A DNA stretch of 64,000 nt. Source: Streptomyces cinnamoneus. Lineage in GTDB: Bacteria > Actinomycetota > Actinomycetes > Streptomycetales > Streptomycetaceae. Shown in pieces: positions 24,895-33,575 of this stretch; the first letter of the stretch is position 1; every line of letters begins with the position of its first letter. The stretch covers positions 4,585,001 to 4,649,000 of the forward strand of contig NZ_PKFQ01000001.1 of assembly GCF_002939475.1 (NCBI RefSeq), in the 5' to 3' direction. Position numbers and translations under genes: made by a program. Under the pieces are notes generated by a model, which was given only the letters and a program-made list of their open reading frames with translations, was not told the DNA's origin and did not search any database.

Positions 24895-26055
24895 TCAGAA
24901 CTTGTTGCGCGGGGTGATGCCCAGCGACATGCCGGACAGGCCGCGCTGACGGCCGCCCAGCTTGCCGGCGATGGCGCGCAGCGCGCTGCCCGCCGGGGAC
25001 TCGGGGTCGGTCAGGACGACGGGCTTGCCCTCGTCGCCGCCCTCGCGCAGCCGGACGTCGATCGGGATCGAGCCGAGCACGGGGACGTTCGTCCCCGTGG
25101 TGCGCGTGAGGCCGTCGGCGACGAGCTGGCCGCCGCCCGTGCCGAAGACGTCGACCATCTCGTCGCAGTGCGGGCAGGGCAGCCCGGACATGTTCTCCAC
25201 GACGCCGACGATCTTCTGGTGGGTCTGCACGGCGATCGAGCCCGCGCGCTCGGCGACCTCGGCGGCGGCCTGCTGGGGCGTCGTCACGACCAGGATCTCG
25301 GCGTTGGGCACGAGCTGGGCGACGGAGATCGCGATGTCGCCGGTGCCCGGCGGGAGGTCGAGGAGCAGCACGTCGAGGTCGCCCCAGTAGACGTCCGCGA
25401 GGAACTGCTGGAGGGCCCGGTGCAGCATGGGGCCGCGCCAGACCACGGGCGCGTTGCCGGGGGTGAACATGCCGATCGAGATGACCTTCACGCCGTTCGC
25501 CGACGGCGGCATGATCATGTTCTCGACCTGGGTGGGCTTGCCGTCCGCGCCCAGCATGCGCGGGACGCTGTGGCCGTAGATGTCCGCGTCGACGACGCCG
25601 ACCTTCAGCCCGTCGGCCGCCATGGCGGCGGCCAGGTTGACCGTCACGGAGGACTTGCCGACGCCGCCCTTGCCGGAGGCCACCGCGTAGACCCGGGTCA
25701 GGGAGCCGGGCTTGGCGAAGGGCACCTCGCGCTCGGCCTGTCCGCCGCGCAGGGAGGCGGCCAGCTCACGGCGCTGCTCGTCGCTCATCACGTCCAGCTC
25801 GACGGAGACGCCCGTGACGCCCTCGACGCGCGAGACGGCCTCGGTCACCCGGCTGATGATCGTCTCCCGCATGGGGCAGCCGGACACCGTCAGGTAGACG
25901 GCCACCGCGACCGAACCGTCCGCCGCGATCTCCACCGATTTGACCATCCCCAGGTCGGTGATGGGTCGCTGGATCTCGGGGTCGTTGACCGTCGCGAGCG
26001 CGACGCGGATCGCGTCCTCGCCCGGCGCGGCGGTGCCGTACGTGTCGGTAGCCAT
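24895..26055 (-). CDS. mrp: Mrp/ApbC-type iron-sulfur carrier ATPase
   Basis: 386 aa from ATG 26055. The N-terminal MIP18 (DUF59) domain (about 10-95) contains the conserved GCPM Cys. The P-loop ATPase follows with the deviant Walker A GKGGVGKSS around residue 128, DADIYGHSVPRM (switch) and LLLDLPPGTGD. The CxxC pair of the [4Fe-4S] bridge is in GLPCPHC near residue 290. It assembles and transfers Fe-S clusters in the cytosol. Matches Rv1229c in position. Confidence 0.9.
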   Translation of the reverse strand: MATDTYGTAAPGEDAIRVALATVNDPEIQRPITDLGMVKSVEIAADGSVAVAVYLTVSGCPMRETIISRVTEAVSRVEGVTGVSVELDVMSDEQRRELAASLRGGQAEREVPFAKPGSLTRVYAVASGKGGVGKSSVTVNLAAAMAADGLKVGVVDADIYGHSVPRMLGADGKPTQVENMIMPPSANGVKVISIGMFTPGNAPVVWRGPMLHRALQQFLADVYWGDLDVLLLDLPPGTGDIAISVAQLVPNAEILVVTTPQQAAAEVAERAGSIAVQTHQKIVGVVENMSGLPCPHCDEMVDVFGTGGGQLVADGLTRTTGTNVPVLGSIPIDVRLREGGDEGKPVVLTDPESPAGSALRAIAGKLGGRQRGLSGMSLGITPRNKF

Positions 26056-26062
26056 AGGACTG

Positions 26063-26068
26063 ATGGTA
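26063..26068 (-). promoter_or_regulatory. -10 hexamer of a probable leaderless promoter (mrp)
   Basis: TACCAT on the minus strand, seven bases before ATG 26055, no ribosome site. Confidence 0.5.
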
Positions 26069-26098
26069 CGGCGCGTCGTAGGGCGCGAGGAAAGCCTC

Positions 26099-26668
26099 TC
26101 AGCGGTCGCGTTCCTCACTCTCCTCCGGGAATACGCGGCGCTCTTCCAGCTCCTTGACCAGCTCCTGGAACTCCGAGCGGATCCAGTCGCGGGTCGCGAC
26201 CTCGCCGAGGCCCATGCGCAGCCCCGCGATCTCCCGCGTCAGGTACTCGGTGTCCGCGATGGACCGCTCGTTCTGCTTGCGGTCCTGTTCGAGATTGACG
26301 CGGTCGCGGTCGTCCTGCCGGTTCTGGGCGAGCAGGATCAGCGGGGCCGCGTACGACGCCTGGAGGGAGAGCATCAGGGTCAGGAAGATGAACGGGTAGT
26401 TGTCGAACCGCAGGTGCCCGGGTGCGCTGGTGTTCCACACGACCCACAGGATGATGACGACGGTCATCCAGACGATGAACCGGCCGGTGCCCAGGAAGCG
26501 GGCGATCCGCTCCGAGGTGCGGCCGAACGCCTCCGGGTCGTACTCCGGCAGCCAGGTCCGCCGCTGTGGGCGGGGCAGGTCCAGGCGCACCCGCGGGGGC
26601 GTGTGCGCCCGCTCACGCTCACGCTCCCGCGCCTCGCTGCGGTGCTCCGCGCGCTCAGCGGCGCCCAT
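26099..26668 (-). CDS. DUF1003 membrane protein
   Basis: 189 aa, ATG 26668. Two membrane helices (about 62-82 and 93-113), the DUF1003 hallmark, with FDNYPFIFLTLMLSLQASY and the following LILLAQNRQDDRDR. The N- and C-terminal parts are cytoplasmic and charged, the latter a coiled coil. Its start lies inside the end of the MgtE-N/CBS gene (14-base overlap), so both are co-translated; the same pair occurs in M. tuberculosis (Rv1231c-Rv1232c). Function unknown; a link to Mg2+ is inferred from the partner. Confidence 0.82.
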   Translation of the reverse strand: MGAAERAEHRSEARERERERAHTPPRVRLDLPRPQRRTWLPEYDPEAFGRTSERIARFLGTGRFIVWMTVVIILWVVWNTSAPGHLRFDNYPFIFLTLMLSLQASYAAPLILLAQNRQDDRDRVNLEQDRKQNERSIADTEYLTREIAGLRMGLGEVATRDWIRSEFQELVKELEERRVFPEESEERDR

Positions 26669-27953
26669 CGGCGGCCTCCGGCAGTTCGCTCATGCCCGGG
26701 GCGCCGTAGTGCAGCTCGGTCTCGCGCCAGTCGTCGGGCAGCAGGTGGTCCAGCACGTCGTCGACGGTCACGGCGCCGAGCAGCGAGCCGCTGTCGTCCA
26801 CCACGGGGGCGGAGACCATGTTGTACGTCGCCAGGTAGCTGGTCACGGCCGGCAGCGGGGTGCCGGGCGGCAGCGGCCGCAGGTCGGTGTCGGTGAGCGA
26901 TCCGACGAGCGTGAACGGCGGGTCCCGCAGCAGCCGCTGGAAGTGCACGGTGCCCAGGTACTTCCCGGTCGGCGTCTCGTCCGGCGGCCGGCACACGTAG
27001 ACCTGCGCGGCGAGCGCGGGGGAGAGGTCGGGGTTGCGTACGCGTGCGAGGGCGTCGGCGACGGTGGCGTCCGGGCGCAGCACGATCGGCTCGGTGGTCA
27101 TCAGACCGCCCGCGGTGCGCTCCTCGTACGCCAGCAGCCGGCGGACGTCCGCGGCGTCGTCGGGCTGCATCAGGGTCAGCAGCCGCTCCTTCTCCTCCTC
27201 GGGCAGCTCGGAGAGCAGGTCGGCCGCGTCGTCGGGGTCCATGGCCTCCAGGACGTCGGCGGCGCGCTCCTCCTTCAGCTTGCCGAGGATCTCGATCTGG
27301 TCGTCCTCGGGCAGCTCCTCCAGGACGTCCGCCAGCCGGTCGTCGTCCAGCGCCGCGGCGACCTCCGCGCGGCGCTTGGGGGAGAGGTGGTGCAGGACGT
27401 TGGCCAGGTCGGCGGGGCGCAGCCGCTCGAAGGTGGCCAGCAGGTTCTCGGCGCCCTGCCCGTGCTCCTCCAGCGAGAAGCCGGTGACGGCGGACCACTC
27501 CACGGTCAGCGCCTCGCCCTTGCGGCGCAGGGCCCCGCCCTTGCCGCGCCGGACGAAGACCTTGTCGATCTCCCAGTCGCGGCGGGCCGGCAGCTGGGTG
27601 ATCGACACGTCGAGGACGGTCACCTCCTCGCCCCCGTCGACGAGCTTCACCCGCCGGTCCAGCAGCTCGCCCAGGATCAGCGTCTCGGTGGGGCGCTGCT
27701 CGAAGCGCCGCATGTTCACCACGCCCGTGGTGATGACCTGCCCGGACTCCACCCCGGTCACCCGGGTCATCGGCACGAAGATCCGGCGGCGGCTGACGAC
27801 CTCCACGACCAGCCCGAGCACGCGGGGCGGACGGCCGCCGACGCGCAGCATCGCCACGACGTCGCGGACGCGGCCCACCTGGTCGCCGTTGGGGTCGAAG
27901 ACCGCCACGCCCGAGAGGTGCGACACGAACACCCGGGCGGCGCCTGCTGCCAT
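26655..27953 (-). CDS. MgtE N-terminal and CBS-domain protein lacking a channel domain
   Basis: 432 aa, ATG 27953 after CAGGAGGAGGTG. Residues 1-180 include a PRC-barrel-like part (VFVSHLSGVAVFDPNGDQVG, LGLVVEVVSRRRIFVPM). Then the MgtE intracellular N domain (about 200-300, runs of LPEDDQIEIL, MDPDDAADLLSEL) and two CBS motifs (about 300-420). The transmembrane Mg2+ channel of true MgtE is absent, so this is a soluble sensor-like protein. A regulatory partner for the DUF1003 protein or for another transporter is plausible. Confidence 0.83.
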   Translation of the reverse strand: MAAGAARVFVSHLSGVAVFDPNGDQVGRVRDVVAMLRVGGRPPRVLGLVVEVVSRRRIFVPMTRVTGVESGQVITTGVVNMRRFEQRPTETLILGELLDRRVKLVDGGEEVTVLDVSITQLPARRDWEIDKVFVRRGKGGALRRKGEALTVEWSAVTGFSLEEHGQGAENLLATFERLRPADLANVLHHLSPKRRAEVAAALDDDRLADVLEELPEDDQIEILGKLKEERAADVLEAMDPDDAADLLSELPEEEKERLLTLMQPDDAADVRRLLAYEERTAGGLMTTEPIVLRPDATVADALARVRNPDLSPALAAQVYVCRPPDETPTGKYLGTVHFQRLLRDPPFTLVGSLTDTDLRPLPPGTPLPAVTSYLATYNMVSAPVVDDSGSLLGAVTVDDVLDHLLPDDWRETELHYGAPGMSELPEAADGRR

Positions 27954-28104
27954 GGCCGCGCACCTCCTCCTGTGTCCGATTCAGGCTAACGTGACCGGCT
28001 TCGCCCTGGCGCGGGAGAGACGGCCGTCCGGACTCCTGACTTCCGCTCCCGGGCGGCCCGGGTACGCTGCCGTATCCCACCGGTAACAGGAGGCAAGAGC
28101 AGAG

Positions 28105-28854
28105 GTGCGAACCCGGAACGCGGCTCTCGTGGGGGCCCTGTGCGTGGGCCTGTCCGCGGTGCTCACGGCCTGCGGCGGGACCGAGGACCCCGACGCGGGG
28201 ACCAACGGCGTCGGCAAGCTCGAACCCGCCGCCATCCAGGACAAGGCCCGCACGGCGGCGCGCGGCGCCCAGGCCGTCCACCTGTCCGGCAACATCGTCA
28301 GCGAGGGCCGTACGTACCGCATCGACATGCGGCTGAAGAACAACGGCGGGGCCGGCCGGGTCTCCTCCTCCGGCGCCGCCGCGTTCGAGCTGCTGCGCGT
28401 GGGGGACGACCTGTACCTGAAGGCCCCCGCCGGCTTCTGGTCCCGGGGCTCCTCCCCGTCGCCCACCGCCAAGGCGGACCCGGCGGCCGCCGCGGGCAAG
28501 CTCGACGACAAGTACGTCAAGGTGCCCGCCGACGACCCCTCGTACCAGCAGCTCAAGGGCTTCACCGACAAGAACGTCCTGCTCGACGGGCTCATCGGCC
28601 TGCGCGGCAAGCTCGCCCGCGGCGCGCACGGCACCGTCGGCGGCGTCCGCACGATCCACGTCACCGGCTCCGGCGGCGCCGGCGGCACGCTGGACGTCTC
28701 CCTCACCGGCACCCCCTACCCCGTGCGCGTGCAGCGCGCGGGCGGCGCGGGCCAGCTGGAGCTGGGCGACTGGGGCAAGGACTTCGCGCTCGCCGTGCCG
28801 GACAAGGGACAGACGGTCGACTACGGCAAGCAGCTGCAGATCCCGGGGGCCTGA
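28105..28854 (+). CDS. lipoprotein of the LppX/LprAFG-like type
   Basis: 249 aa from GTG 28105, with AGGAGG 11 bases upstream and TACGCT at 28063-28068 as a possible -10. Lipobox LTAC gives the acylated Cys at about residue 22 in the signal peptide ALCVGLSAVLTACGG. The mature part resembles the lipid-carrier fold of LprG/LppX (AQAVHLSGNIVSEG, RVGDDLYLKAPAGFW, beta-strand repeats). The role could be lipid or ligand binding in the envelope. Confidence 0.75.
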   Translation: MRTRNAALVGALCVGLSAVLTACGGTEDPDAGTNGVGKLEPAAIQDKARTAARGAQAVHLSGNIVSEGRTYRIDMRLKNNGGAGRVSSSGAAAFELLRVGDDLYLKAPAGFWSRGSSPSPTAKADPAAAAGKLDDKYVKVPADDPSYQQLKGFTDKNVLLDGLIGLRGKLARGAHGTVGGVRTIHVTGSGGAGGTLDVSLTGTPYPVRVQRAGGAGQLELGDWGKDFALAVPDKGQTVDYGKQLQIPGA

Positions 28855-28933
28855 CCCCGGCCGTCCGGCGACGGAGGGCCCAAGGCCCCGGTGGCCGGGG
28901 CCCCGGTCACGGCGAGGAGCGGGCAGGGGGGGA

Positions 28934-29440
28934 TCAACGCCCCTTCCGGCCCCTCCTCAGGAGCTTGGGCAGCGCCGCCGGCATCGGATGCCGCGTCGTC
29001 GCCGGCGTCGGCAGCGGGACCGCGGCCAGCGAGTCCGAGGGAAGGTTTGAGGACGCCCCCGTCGGCGCGAGCCGCAGCACCCGGCAGGACCCGGCCCACC
29101 GCTCCTCCAGCCCCTCCGCGTCCGGCGCGTTCAGCCGCTTCCCCTTGAGCTCCGCCACCACCGCCGTCCACGCCTCCTCGCGCGGCGCGAGCTCCGTGAC
29201 GGCCGCCGTCCACGAGACGATCCGGCCGCCCTTGTCCTTGCTGCGCACCGTGACGGTCGCCGTCGCACCCCCGGTCAGGCCGAGCCCGTCCAGCGGCTGT
29301 TCGCCGGGGCCGCCGACGACGTACGCGGCGCCCTCGTGCCAGACGTGCCACAGGGCCCGGCTGGGCCCGGCCGGGCCCTGCACCCAGATGAGACCGGACT
29401 TCTTGGTGGCCTCTTCGATCAGCGCCTGCGTCATCGTCAT
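28934..29440 (-). CDS. conserved hypothetical protein, flavin-reductase/PNPOx-like fold possible
   Basis: 168 aa from ATG 29440 (a second ATG at 29434). The first 100 residues look like a small beta-barrel: SGLIWVQGPAGPSRALWHVW, AAYVVGGPGEQPL, TATVTVRSKDKGGRIVSW. This suggests a PNPOx-like or split-barrel relative, but no flavin-binding motif is clear. The C-terminal tail is Pro/Arg-rich. TAAGGT seven bases before the ATG suggests leaderless transcription. Divergent from the EamA gene with only 36 bases between starts. Confidence 0.68.
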   Translation of the reverse strand: MTMTQALIEEATKKSGLIWVQGPAGPSRALWHVWHEGAAYVVGGPGEQPLDGLGLTGGATATVTVRSKDKGGRIVSWTAAVTELAPREEAWTAVVAELKGKRLNAPDAEGLEERWAGSCRVLRLAPTGASSNLPSDSLAAVPLPTPATTRHPMPAALPKLLRRGRKGR

Positions 29441-29464
29441 GAGCCCTACCTTATGCGCGCCCCC

Positions 29465-29470
29465 TACGCT
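29465..29470 (+). promoter_or_regulatory. -10 hexamer of a probable leaderless promoter (EamA transporter)
   Basis: TACGCT six bases before GTG 29477, no ribosome site. Confidence 0.42.
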
Positions 29471-29476
29471 GAGGAC

Positions 29477-30466
29477 GTGAGTGCTGCCCGTACGCGACGC
29501 GACGCGCTACCGACCTCCCAGGCCCCCCGCGTCCCGCGGAGCGCGCCGGTGCCCGCCTCCGCCGCGGCCGTCCGTGCGGACCTCCTCCTGCTCGCCCTGG
29601 CCGTCGCCGGGGTCTCCCTCTCGGCCCCCCTGATCGCCGCCACCGCGGCCCCCGCCCTGGCCATCGCCTTCTGGCGCAACGCCATGGCCGTGGGCGCGCT
29701 CACGCCCTTCGTCCTGCTGCGCCGCGGCAGCCGCGCCGAACTGTCCGGCATCGGCCGTCGTCCCGCGCTGCTCGCCGTCGCCGCCGGGGCCCTGCTGGCC
29801 CTGCACTTCGGGATGTGGCTGCCGAGCCTGCACATGACCTCGGTCGCCTCCTCGACCGCGCTGGTCACCACCACCCCCGTCTGGACGACGCTGCTCCTGC
29901 GCCTGAGCGGCCACCGCCCGCCCGCGCTGGTGTGGGCGGGCACCGCCCTGGCCTTCCTGGGCGTGCTGATCCTCACCGGTGTCGACCTGTCGATGTCCCC
30001 GCGCGCCCTCGCCGGCGACGCCCTGGCGCTCGCGGGCGGCATCGCGGGGGCCGGGTACGTCCTGCTGGGCGCGGAGGTGCGCCGGACGGCGAGCACGCTC
30101 GCGTACAGCTACGTCTGCTACGGCACGACGGCCGTGCTGCTGCTGGCCGTCTGCCTGGCCTCCGGCGCCTCCCTCGGCGGCTACGACCCGCGGACCTGGC
30201 TCAAGCTGGCCCTGCTGACGCTCACCGCGCAGCTGCTCGGGCATTCCCTGATGAACCGCGTGGTGAAGGGCCTGGGGCCGTCCGTCACGTCCACGGCCAT
30301 CCTGCTGGAGACGCCGGGCGCGGCCCTGATCGCGGCGCTCTGGCTGGGCCAGCTGCCGGCGGCCGCGGCCTACCCCGCCCTCGCCGTGATCATGGCCGGC
30401 CTGGCGCTGGTGGTCCTGGGGGACCGGCGGAAGGAGCCGGCCGTCGTGCCGGAGACCGGGGTCTGA
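29477..30466 (+). CDS. EamA (drug/metabolite) family transporter
   Basis: 329 aa from GTG 29477. Ten hydrophobic helices in two EamA repeats (about 35-165 and 180-315), with the motif AFWRNAMAVGAL in the first and SVTSTAILLETPGAALIAALWLG, split by one residue turn, in the second. Likely an exporter of small metabolites such as amino acids. The N-terminal 30 residues are basic and cytoplasmic. Confidence 0.85.
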   Translation: MSAARTRRDALPTSQAPRVPRSAPVPASAAAVRADLLLLALAVAGVSLSAPLIAATAAPALAIAFWRNAMAVGALTPFVLLRRGSRAELSGIGRRPALLAVAAGALLALHFGMWLPSLHMTSVASSTALVTTTPVWTTLLLRLSGHRPPALVWAGTALAFLGVLILTGVDLSMSPRALAGDALALAGGIAGAGYVLLGAEVRRTASTLAYSYVCYGTTAVLLLAVCLASGASLGGYDPRTWLKLALLTLTAQLLGHSLMNRVVKGLGPSVTSTAILLETPGAALIAALWLGQLPAAAAYPALAVIMAGLALVVLGDRRKEPAVVPETGV

Positions 30467-30507
30467 CCCGGGTCCAAGAGCCGCCCGTCACCCGTTCGGG
30501 GGCCGGT

Positions 30508-31617
30508 TCACAGCCAGCCGTTGCGCTTGAAGCCCCGGTGGATGGTCACACAGATGGCGACCGTGACGACCATGACCGCTGGGTAGCCGTACTTCCAGTG
30601 CAGCTCCGGCATGTAGTCGAAGTTCATGCCGTAGATCCCGGCGATCATCGTCGGGACGGCGAAGATGGCCGCCCATGAGGTGATCTTGCGCATGTCCTCG
30701 TTCTGGGCCACGGACGCCTGCGCGAGGTTGGCCTGGAGGATCGAGTTGAGCAGGTCGTCGAAGGACACCACCTGCTCGTGGACCCGCGCGAGGTGGTCGG
30801 CGACGTCCCGGAAGTACTTCTGGATGTCGGGGTCCACCAGCCGCATCGGCCGCTCGCTCAGCAGCTGCATCGGCCGCATCAGCGGGGTGACCGCCCGCTT
30901 GAACTCCAGCACCTCGCGCTTGAGCTGGTAGATGCGGCCCGCGTCGCCACCCCGGCGCGAGCCCTTGCTGGGCTCGGAGAAGACGTCGATCTCCACCTCG
31001 TCGATGTCGTCCTGCACGGCGTCGGCGACGGCTATGTAGCCGTCCACCACCTGGTCGGCGATGGCGTGCAGCACCGCCGAGGGGCCCTTGCCCAGCAGCT
31101 GGGGGTCGTCCTGCAGACGGTGGCGCAGCGCGCGCAGCGAGCCCTGGCCGCCGTGCCGGACGGTGATGATGAAGTCCGGGCCCGTGAAGCACATCACCTC
31201 ACCGGTCTCCACCACCTCGCTGGTGGCGGTGAGTTCGGCGTGCTCGACGTAGTGGATGGTCTTGAAGACGGTGAACAGCGTGTCGTCGTACCGCTCCAGC
31301 TTGGGCCGCTGGTGGGCGTGGATGGCGTCCTCCACGGCCAGCGGGTGCAGCCCGAACTCCCGCGCTATCCCGGCGAACTCGTGCTCCGTCGGCTCGTGCA
31401 GGCCGATCCAGGCGAAGCCGCCGTCGGCCCGCACCCGCCGCATCGCCTCGGCCGGGCTGACGTGGCTGCTGGCGCGCTTGCCGTCGCGGTAGACGGCGCA
31501 GTCCACGACGGCGCTGCCCGCCGAGGGGTCACGGGTGGGGTCGTAGCCGCCGCCCTGGACGGGCACCCGGCGCAGGGCGGGACGGACGGCGGCACGCAGG
31601 TCGCGGATCATCGACAT
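30508..31617 (-). CDS. corA: CorA family magnesium/cobalt transporter
   Basis: 369 aa from ATG 31617. The large cytoplasmic funnel domain comes first. Two C-terminal helices hold the selectivity signature YGMNF (about residue 330) followed by the loop YMPEL and the last helix ending FKRNGWL. Forms a pentameric Mg2+ channel. Convergent with the EamA gene. No magnesium-responsive RNA element is evident upstream. Confidence 0.92.
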   Translation of the reverse strand: MSMIRDLRAAVRPALRRVPVQGGGYDPTRDPSAGSAVVDCAVYRDGKRASSHVSPAEAMRRVRADGGFAWIGLHEPTEHEFAGIAREFGLHPLAVEDAIHAHQRPKLERYDDTLFTVFKTIHYVEHAELTATSEVVETGEVMCFTGPDFIITVRHGGQGSLRALRHRLQDDPQLLGKGPSAVLHAIADQVVDGYIAVADAVQDDIDEVEIDVFSEPSKGSRRGGDAGRIYQLKREVLEFKRAVTPLMRPMQLLSERPMRLVDPDIQKYFRDVADHLARVHEQVVSFDDLLNSILQANLAQASVAQNEDMRKITSWAAIFAVPTMIAGIYGMNFDYMPELHWKYGYPAVMVVTVAICVTIHRGFKRNGWL

Positions 31618-32121
31618 GGCTGGCTCCTTCACGGGCCGGCCGTCAGTGCGGGGCACGGCGCAAACGCTGCCTGAAACGTAGACGTGGGGCGGCGGCCGCG
31701 GGCCGGCGCGTGGAGATACGTCCGCAAATCGGGCGGCGCTTCGTGCGATGCGTGGGCGCTGACGGCAGTTCGCGGGAAACTTCGCAGAGAACGCAGATAA
31801 CACGGAACAAAGTGAGAGGCAGGCGCTCTTCCGCCAAGTGCTGCGGGCGTGAAGGGACTTCCGTGAAGAACGCCGGCGGGCGTGCCGGTCGTCGGAAGGC
31901 TTCAGATCACCGGGTGAGGTGCGTCCGGAGCGGGAGGGCGGGAGAACTGTCGGTACTGCACGGTCGACTAGGATCCACCGCAGCCCCACCTCCTCCGGCC
32001 GGTCCCCGCTGAGGGACGATCGTCACTCCCTGACCAGAGGCCAAGGCGAGTCAAGGCTAGCAGCCGCTCACCGCGTCAAGGCCCCCCTTTGCCTGTTCGA
32101 TACGCGTTCTATGCTCACTGC
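31618..32121. other. 504-bp intergenic region between corA and the SUFU gene
   Basis: No reading frame here has a ribosome site and normal codon use. An A-rich patch (about 31775-31815) is the likely corA promoter area. GTCAAGGC occurs twice at 32050-32057 and 32075-32082 just ahead of the SUFU-gene promoter and may be a regulator site. Nothing else is recognisable. Confidence 0.5.
32110..32115 (+). promoter_or_regulatory. -10 hexamer of a probable leaderless promoter (SUFU gene)
   Basis: TATGCT six bases before ATG 32122, with TTGCCT (32089-32094) upstream as -35 at a short 15-base spacing. Confidence 0.45.
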
Positions 32122-32718
32122 ATGTCAGACGTTCTCGCACTGGTCGAGGCCCGGCTGCTGACGGCCCTCGGTGAACCGGACGCCCGCGCCGGGGTGACCT
32201 TCCTGGGCGCCGACCGCATCGAGGTCCTCCGCTTCCCCGGGGCCGACGACGGCGGCGACGTCGTCCGCTACGCCACCCTCGGCATGTCCGCCCAGCCGAT
32301 GAGCGACCCCACGGCCGCCGTCGCCGACCCGCTGCGCGGTCCCCGCGCCGAGCTGGTCCTCAGCGTCCGCCGGGGCCGCGCCGACACGGACAAGGTCCTC
32401 AGGCCGCTCGCCGTGCTCGCCGCGTCCCCCCAGGTGGAGGGCGTCGTGGTCGCGCCGGGCGCCTCCCTGGACACCGGCGAGCCGCTGTGGCCGGACGCGC
32501 CCTTCACGTCCGTGCTCGTCGCGGAGCCGGGCGGGCTCGTTGCGGACCTGGAGCTGGACGACCCGAGGGACCCCGTGCGGTTCCTCCCCCTCCTGCCCAT
32601 GACCCCGAACGAGGCCGCCTGGAAGCGCGTCCACGGTGCCGCCGCCCTCCAGGAGCGGTGGCTGCGGCACGGCACGGACCTGCGCGACCCGCTGCGGGCG
32701 GGCGTCCCGCTCGACTGA
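32122..32718 (+). CDS. suppressor-of-fused (SUFU) domain protein
   Basis: 198 aa from ATG 32122. Pattern of the bacterial SUFU domain: DRIEVLRFPG, RYATLGMSAQPM, RAELVLSVRRGR, then LAVLAASPQVEGVVVAPG and VRFLPLLPMTPNEA. The eukaryotic relative binds Gli factors; in bacteria the domain often occurs in immunity-type or polymorphic-toxin neighbourhoods. No toxin gene is adjacent here, so a housekeeping role is possible. A single-domain cytoplasmic protein. Confidence 0.75.
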   Translation: MSDVLALVEARLLTALGEPDARAGVTFLGADRIEVLRFPGADDGGDVVRYATLGMSAQPMSDPTAAVADPLRGPRAELVLSVRRGRADTDKVLRPLAVLAASPQVEGVVVAPGASLDTGEPLWPDAPFTSVLVAEPGGLVADLELDDPRDPVRFLPLLPMTPNEAAWKRVHGAAALQERWLRHGTDLRDPLRAGVPLD

Positions 32719-32816
32719 TCGCATGGGGCCCGGAGGCCCGAAGCGTACGGAAGTGCCGACTCCGGACGGGTGATCGTCCTTGACGCGGGGGCGGCCTGGT
32801 AGGACCGTTGGAGGCT

Positions 32817-33458
32817 ATGAGGGGCGAACCCAGTTGCCCGAAGTGCGGTGGCCGGGTGCGTGCGCCCGGTCTCTTCGCCGACTCCTGGCAGTGTGCCGTG
32901 CACGGCACCGTGCACCCTCTGCAACCGGTCGTGCCGCCCAGTGTCGAAGCGCTGGGCGTCGTGGTGGGCAGGGCCCACGTGCCGGTCTGGATGCCCTGGC
33001 CGCTGCCCGTCGGCTGGCTCTTCACGGGCGTGGTCTGCGCGGGCGACGACCGCAGCGGAGGGCGGGCGACGGCCGTGGCCTGCACGGGCCCCAGCCCGCT
33101 CGGCGGCCCCGGGGAACTGCTCCTCGTGGCGGAGGAGCTGGGCGTCGGCCTCGGCGCGCGCTACGCCGGCATCGACGGCCCCGACCCCGGCCCCCACATG
33201 TGCGTCAACCGCTCGCCCGACGCCAAGGTCCACGCCGCCGGCCGCCCCACCCCCCTCTGGAACGTCGAGGGCGCGCCCGACGACCGGGCCGTCTTCGCGG
33301 GCGAGGCGTGCGGGCTGTGGCTGTGGGCGGTCGTCTGGCCCGAGCGGTCGGGACTGCTGATGTACGACGAACTGGTGCTCACCGATCTGCGCGACGCGGG
33401 GGCCGAAGTGGACCTGCTGCCCTGCGGGGCGCTCTCGCCGCGCATCCTGGCGCCTTAG
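32817..33458 (+). CDS. DUF6758-like zinc-ribbon protein
   Basis: 213 aa from ATG 32817 (TTG 32808 is the in-frame alternative; GGAGG lies at 32810-32814, close to the ATG). The N-terminus has a probable zinc ribbon CPKCGG...CAVHG. The rest is Trp- and Pro-rich with GWLFTGVVCAGDDRSGG and GPHMCVNRSPDAKVHAAG, without any known catalytic motif. Streptomycete family of unknown function, regularly found next to a SUFU and a PHP gene. Confidence 0.72.
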   Translation: MRGEPSCPKCGGRVRAPGLFADSWQCAVHGTVHPLQPVVPPSVEALGVVVGRAHVPVWMPWPLPVGWLFTGVVCAGDDRSGGRATAVACTGPSPLGGPGELLLVAEELGVGLGARYAGIDGPDPGPHMCVNRSPDAKVHAAGRPTPLWNVEGAPDDRAVFAGEACGLWLWAVVWPERSGLLMYDELVLTDLRDAGAEVDLLPCGALSPRILAP

Positions 33459-33575
33459 CGGGCGGTCCGAAGGCGCTGCGCGCCCCCTCGCCCCCTCGTC
33501 AGCGCCGGGCTTTGTTCGAACGACGGTTATCCTGAACCGGTCCTGCCCGTTCGTCCGCCGTTGGGAGCCCGTGCC

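Noticed and set aside
31618..32121. Possible magnesium riboswitch ahead of corA
   Set aside because: No M-box-like conserved segments or convincing terminator/antiterminator pair could be recognised by eye.
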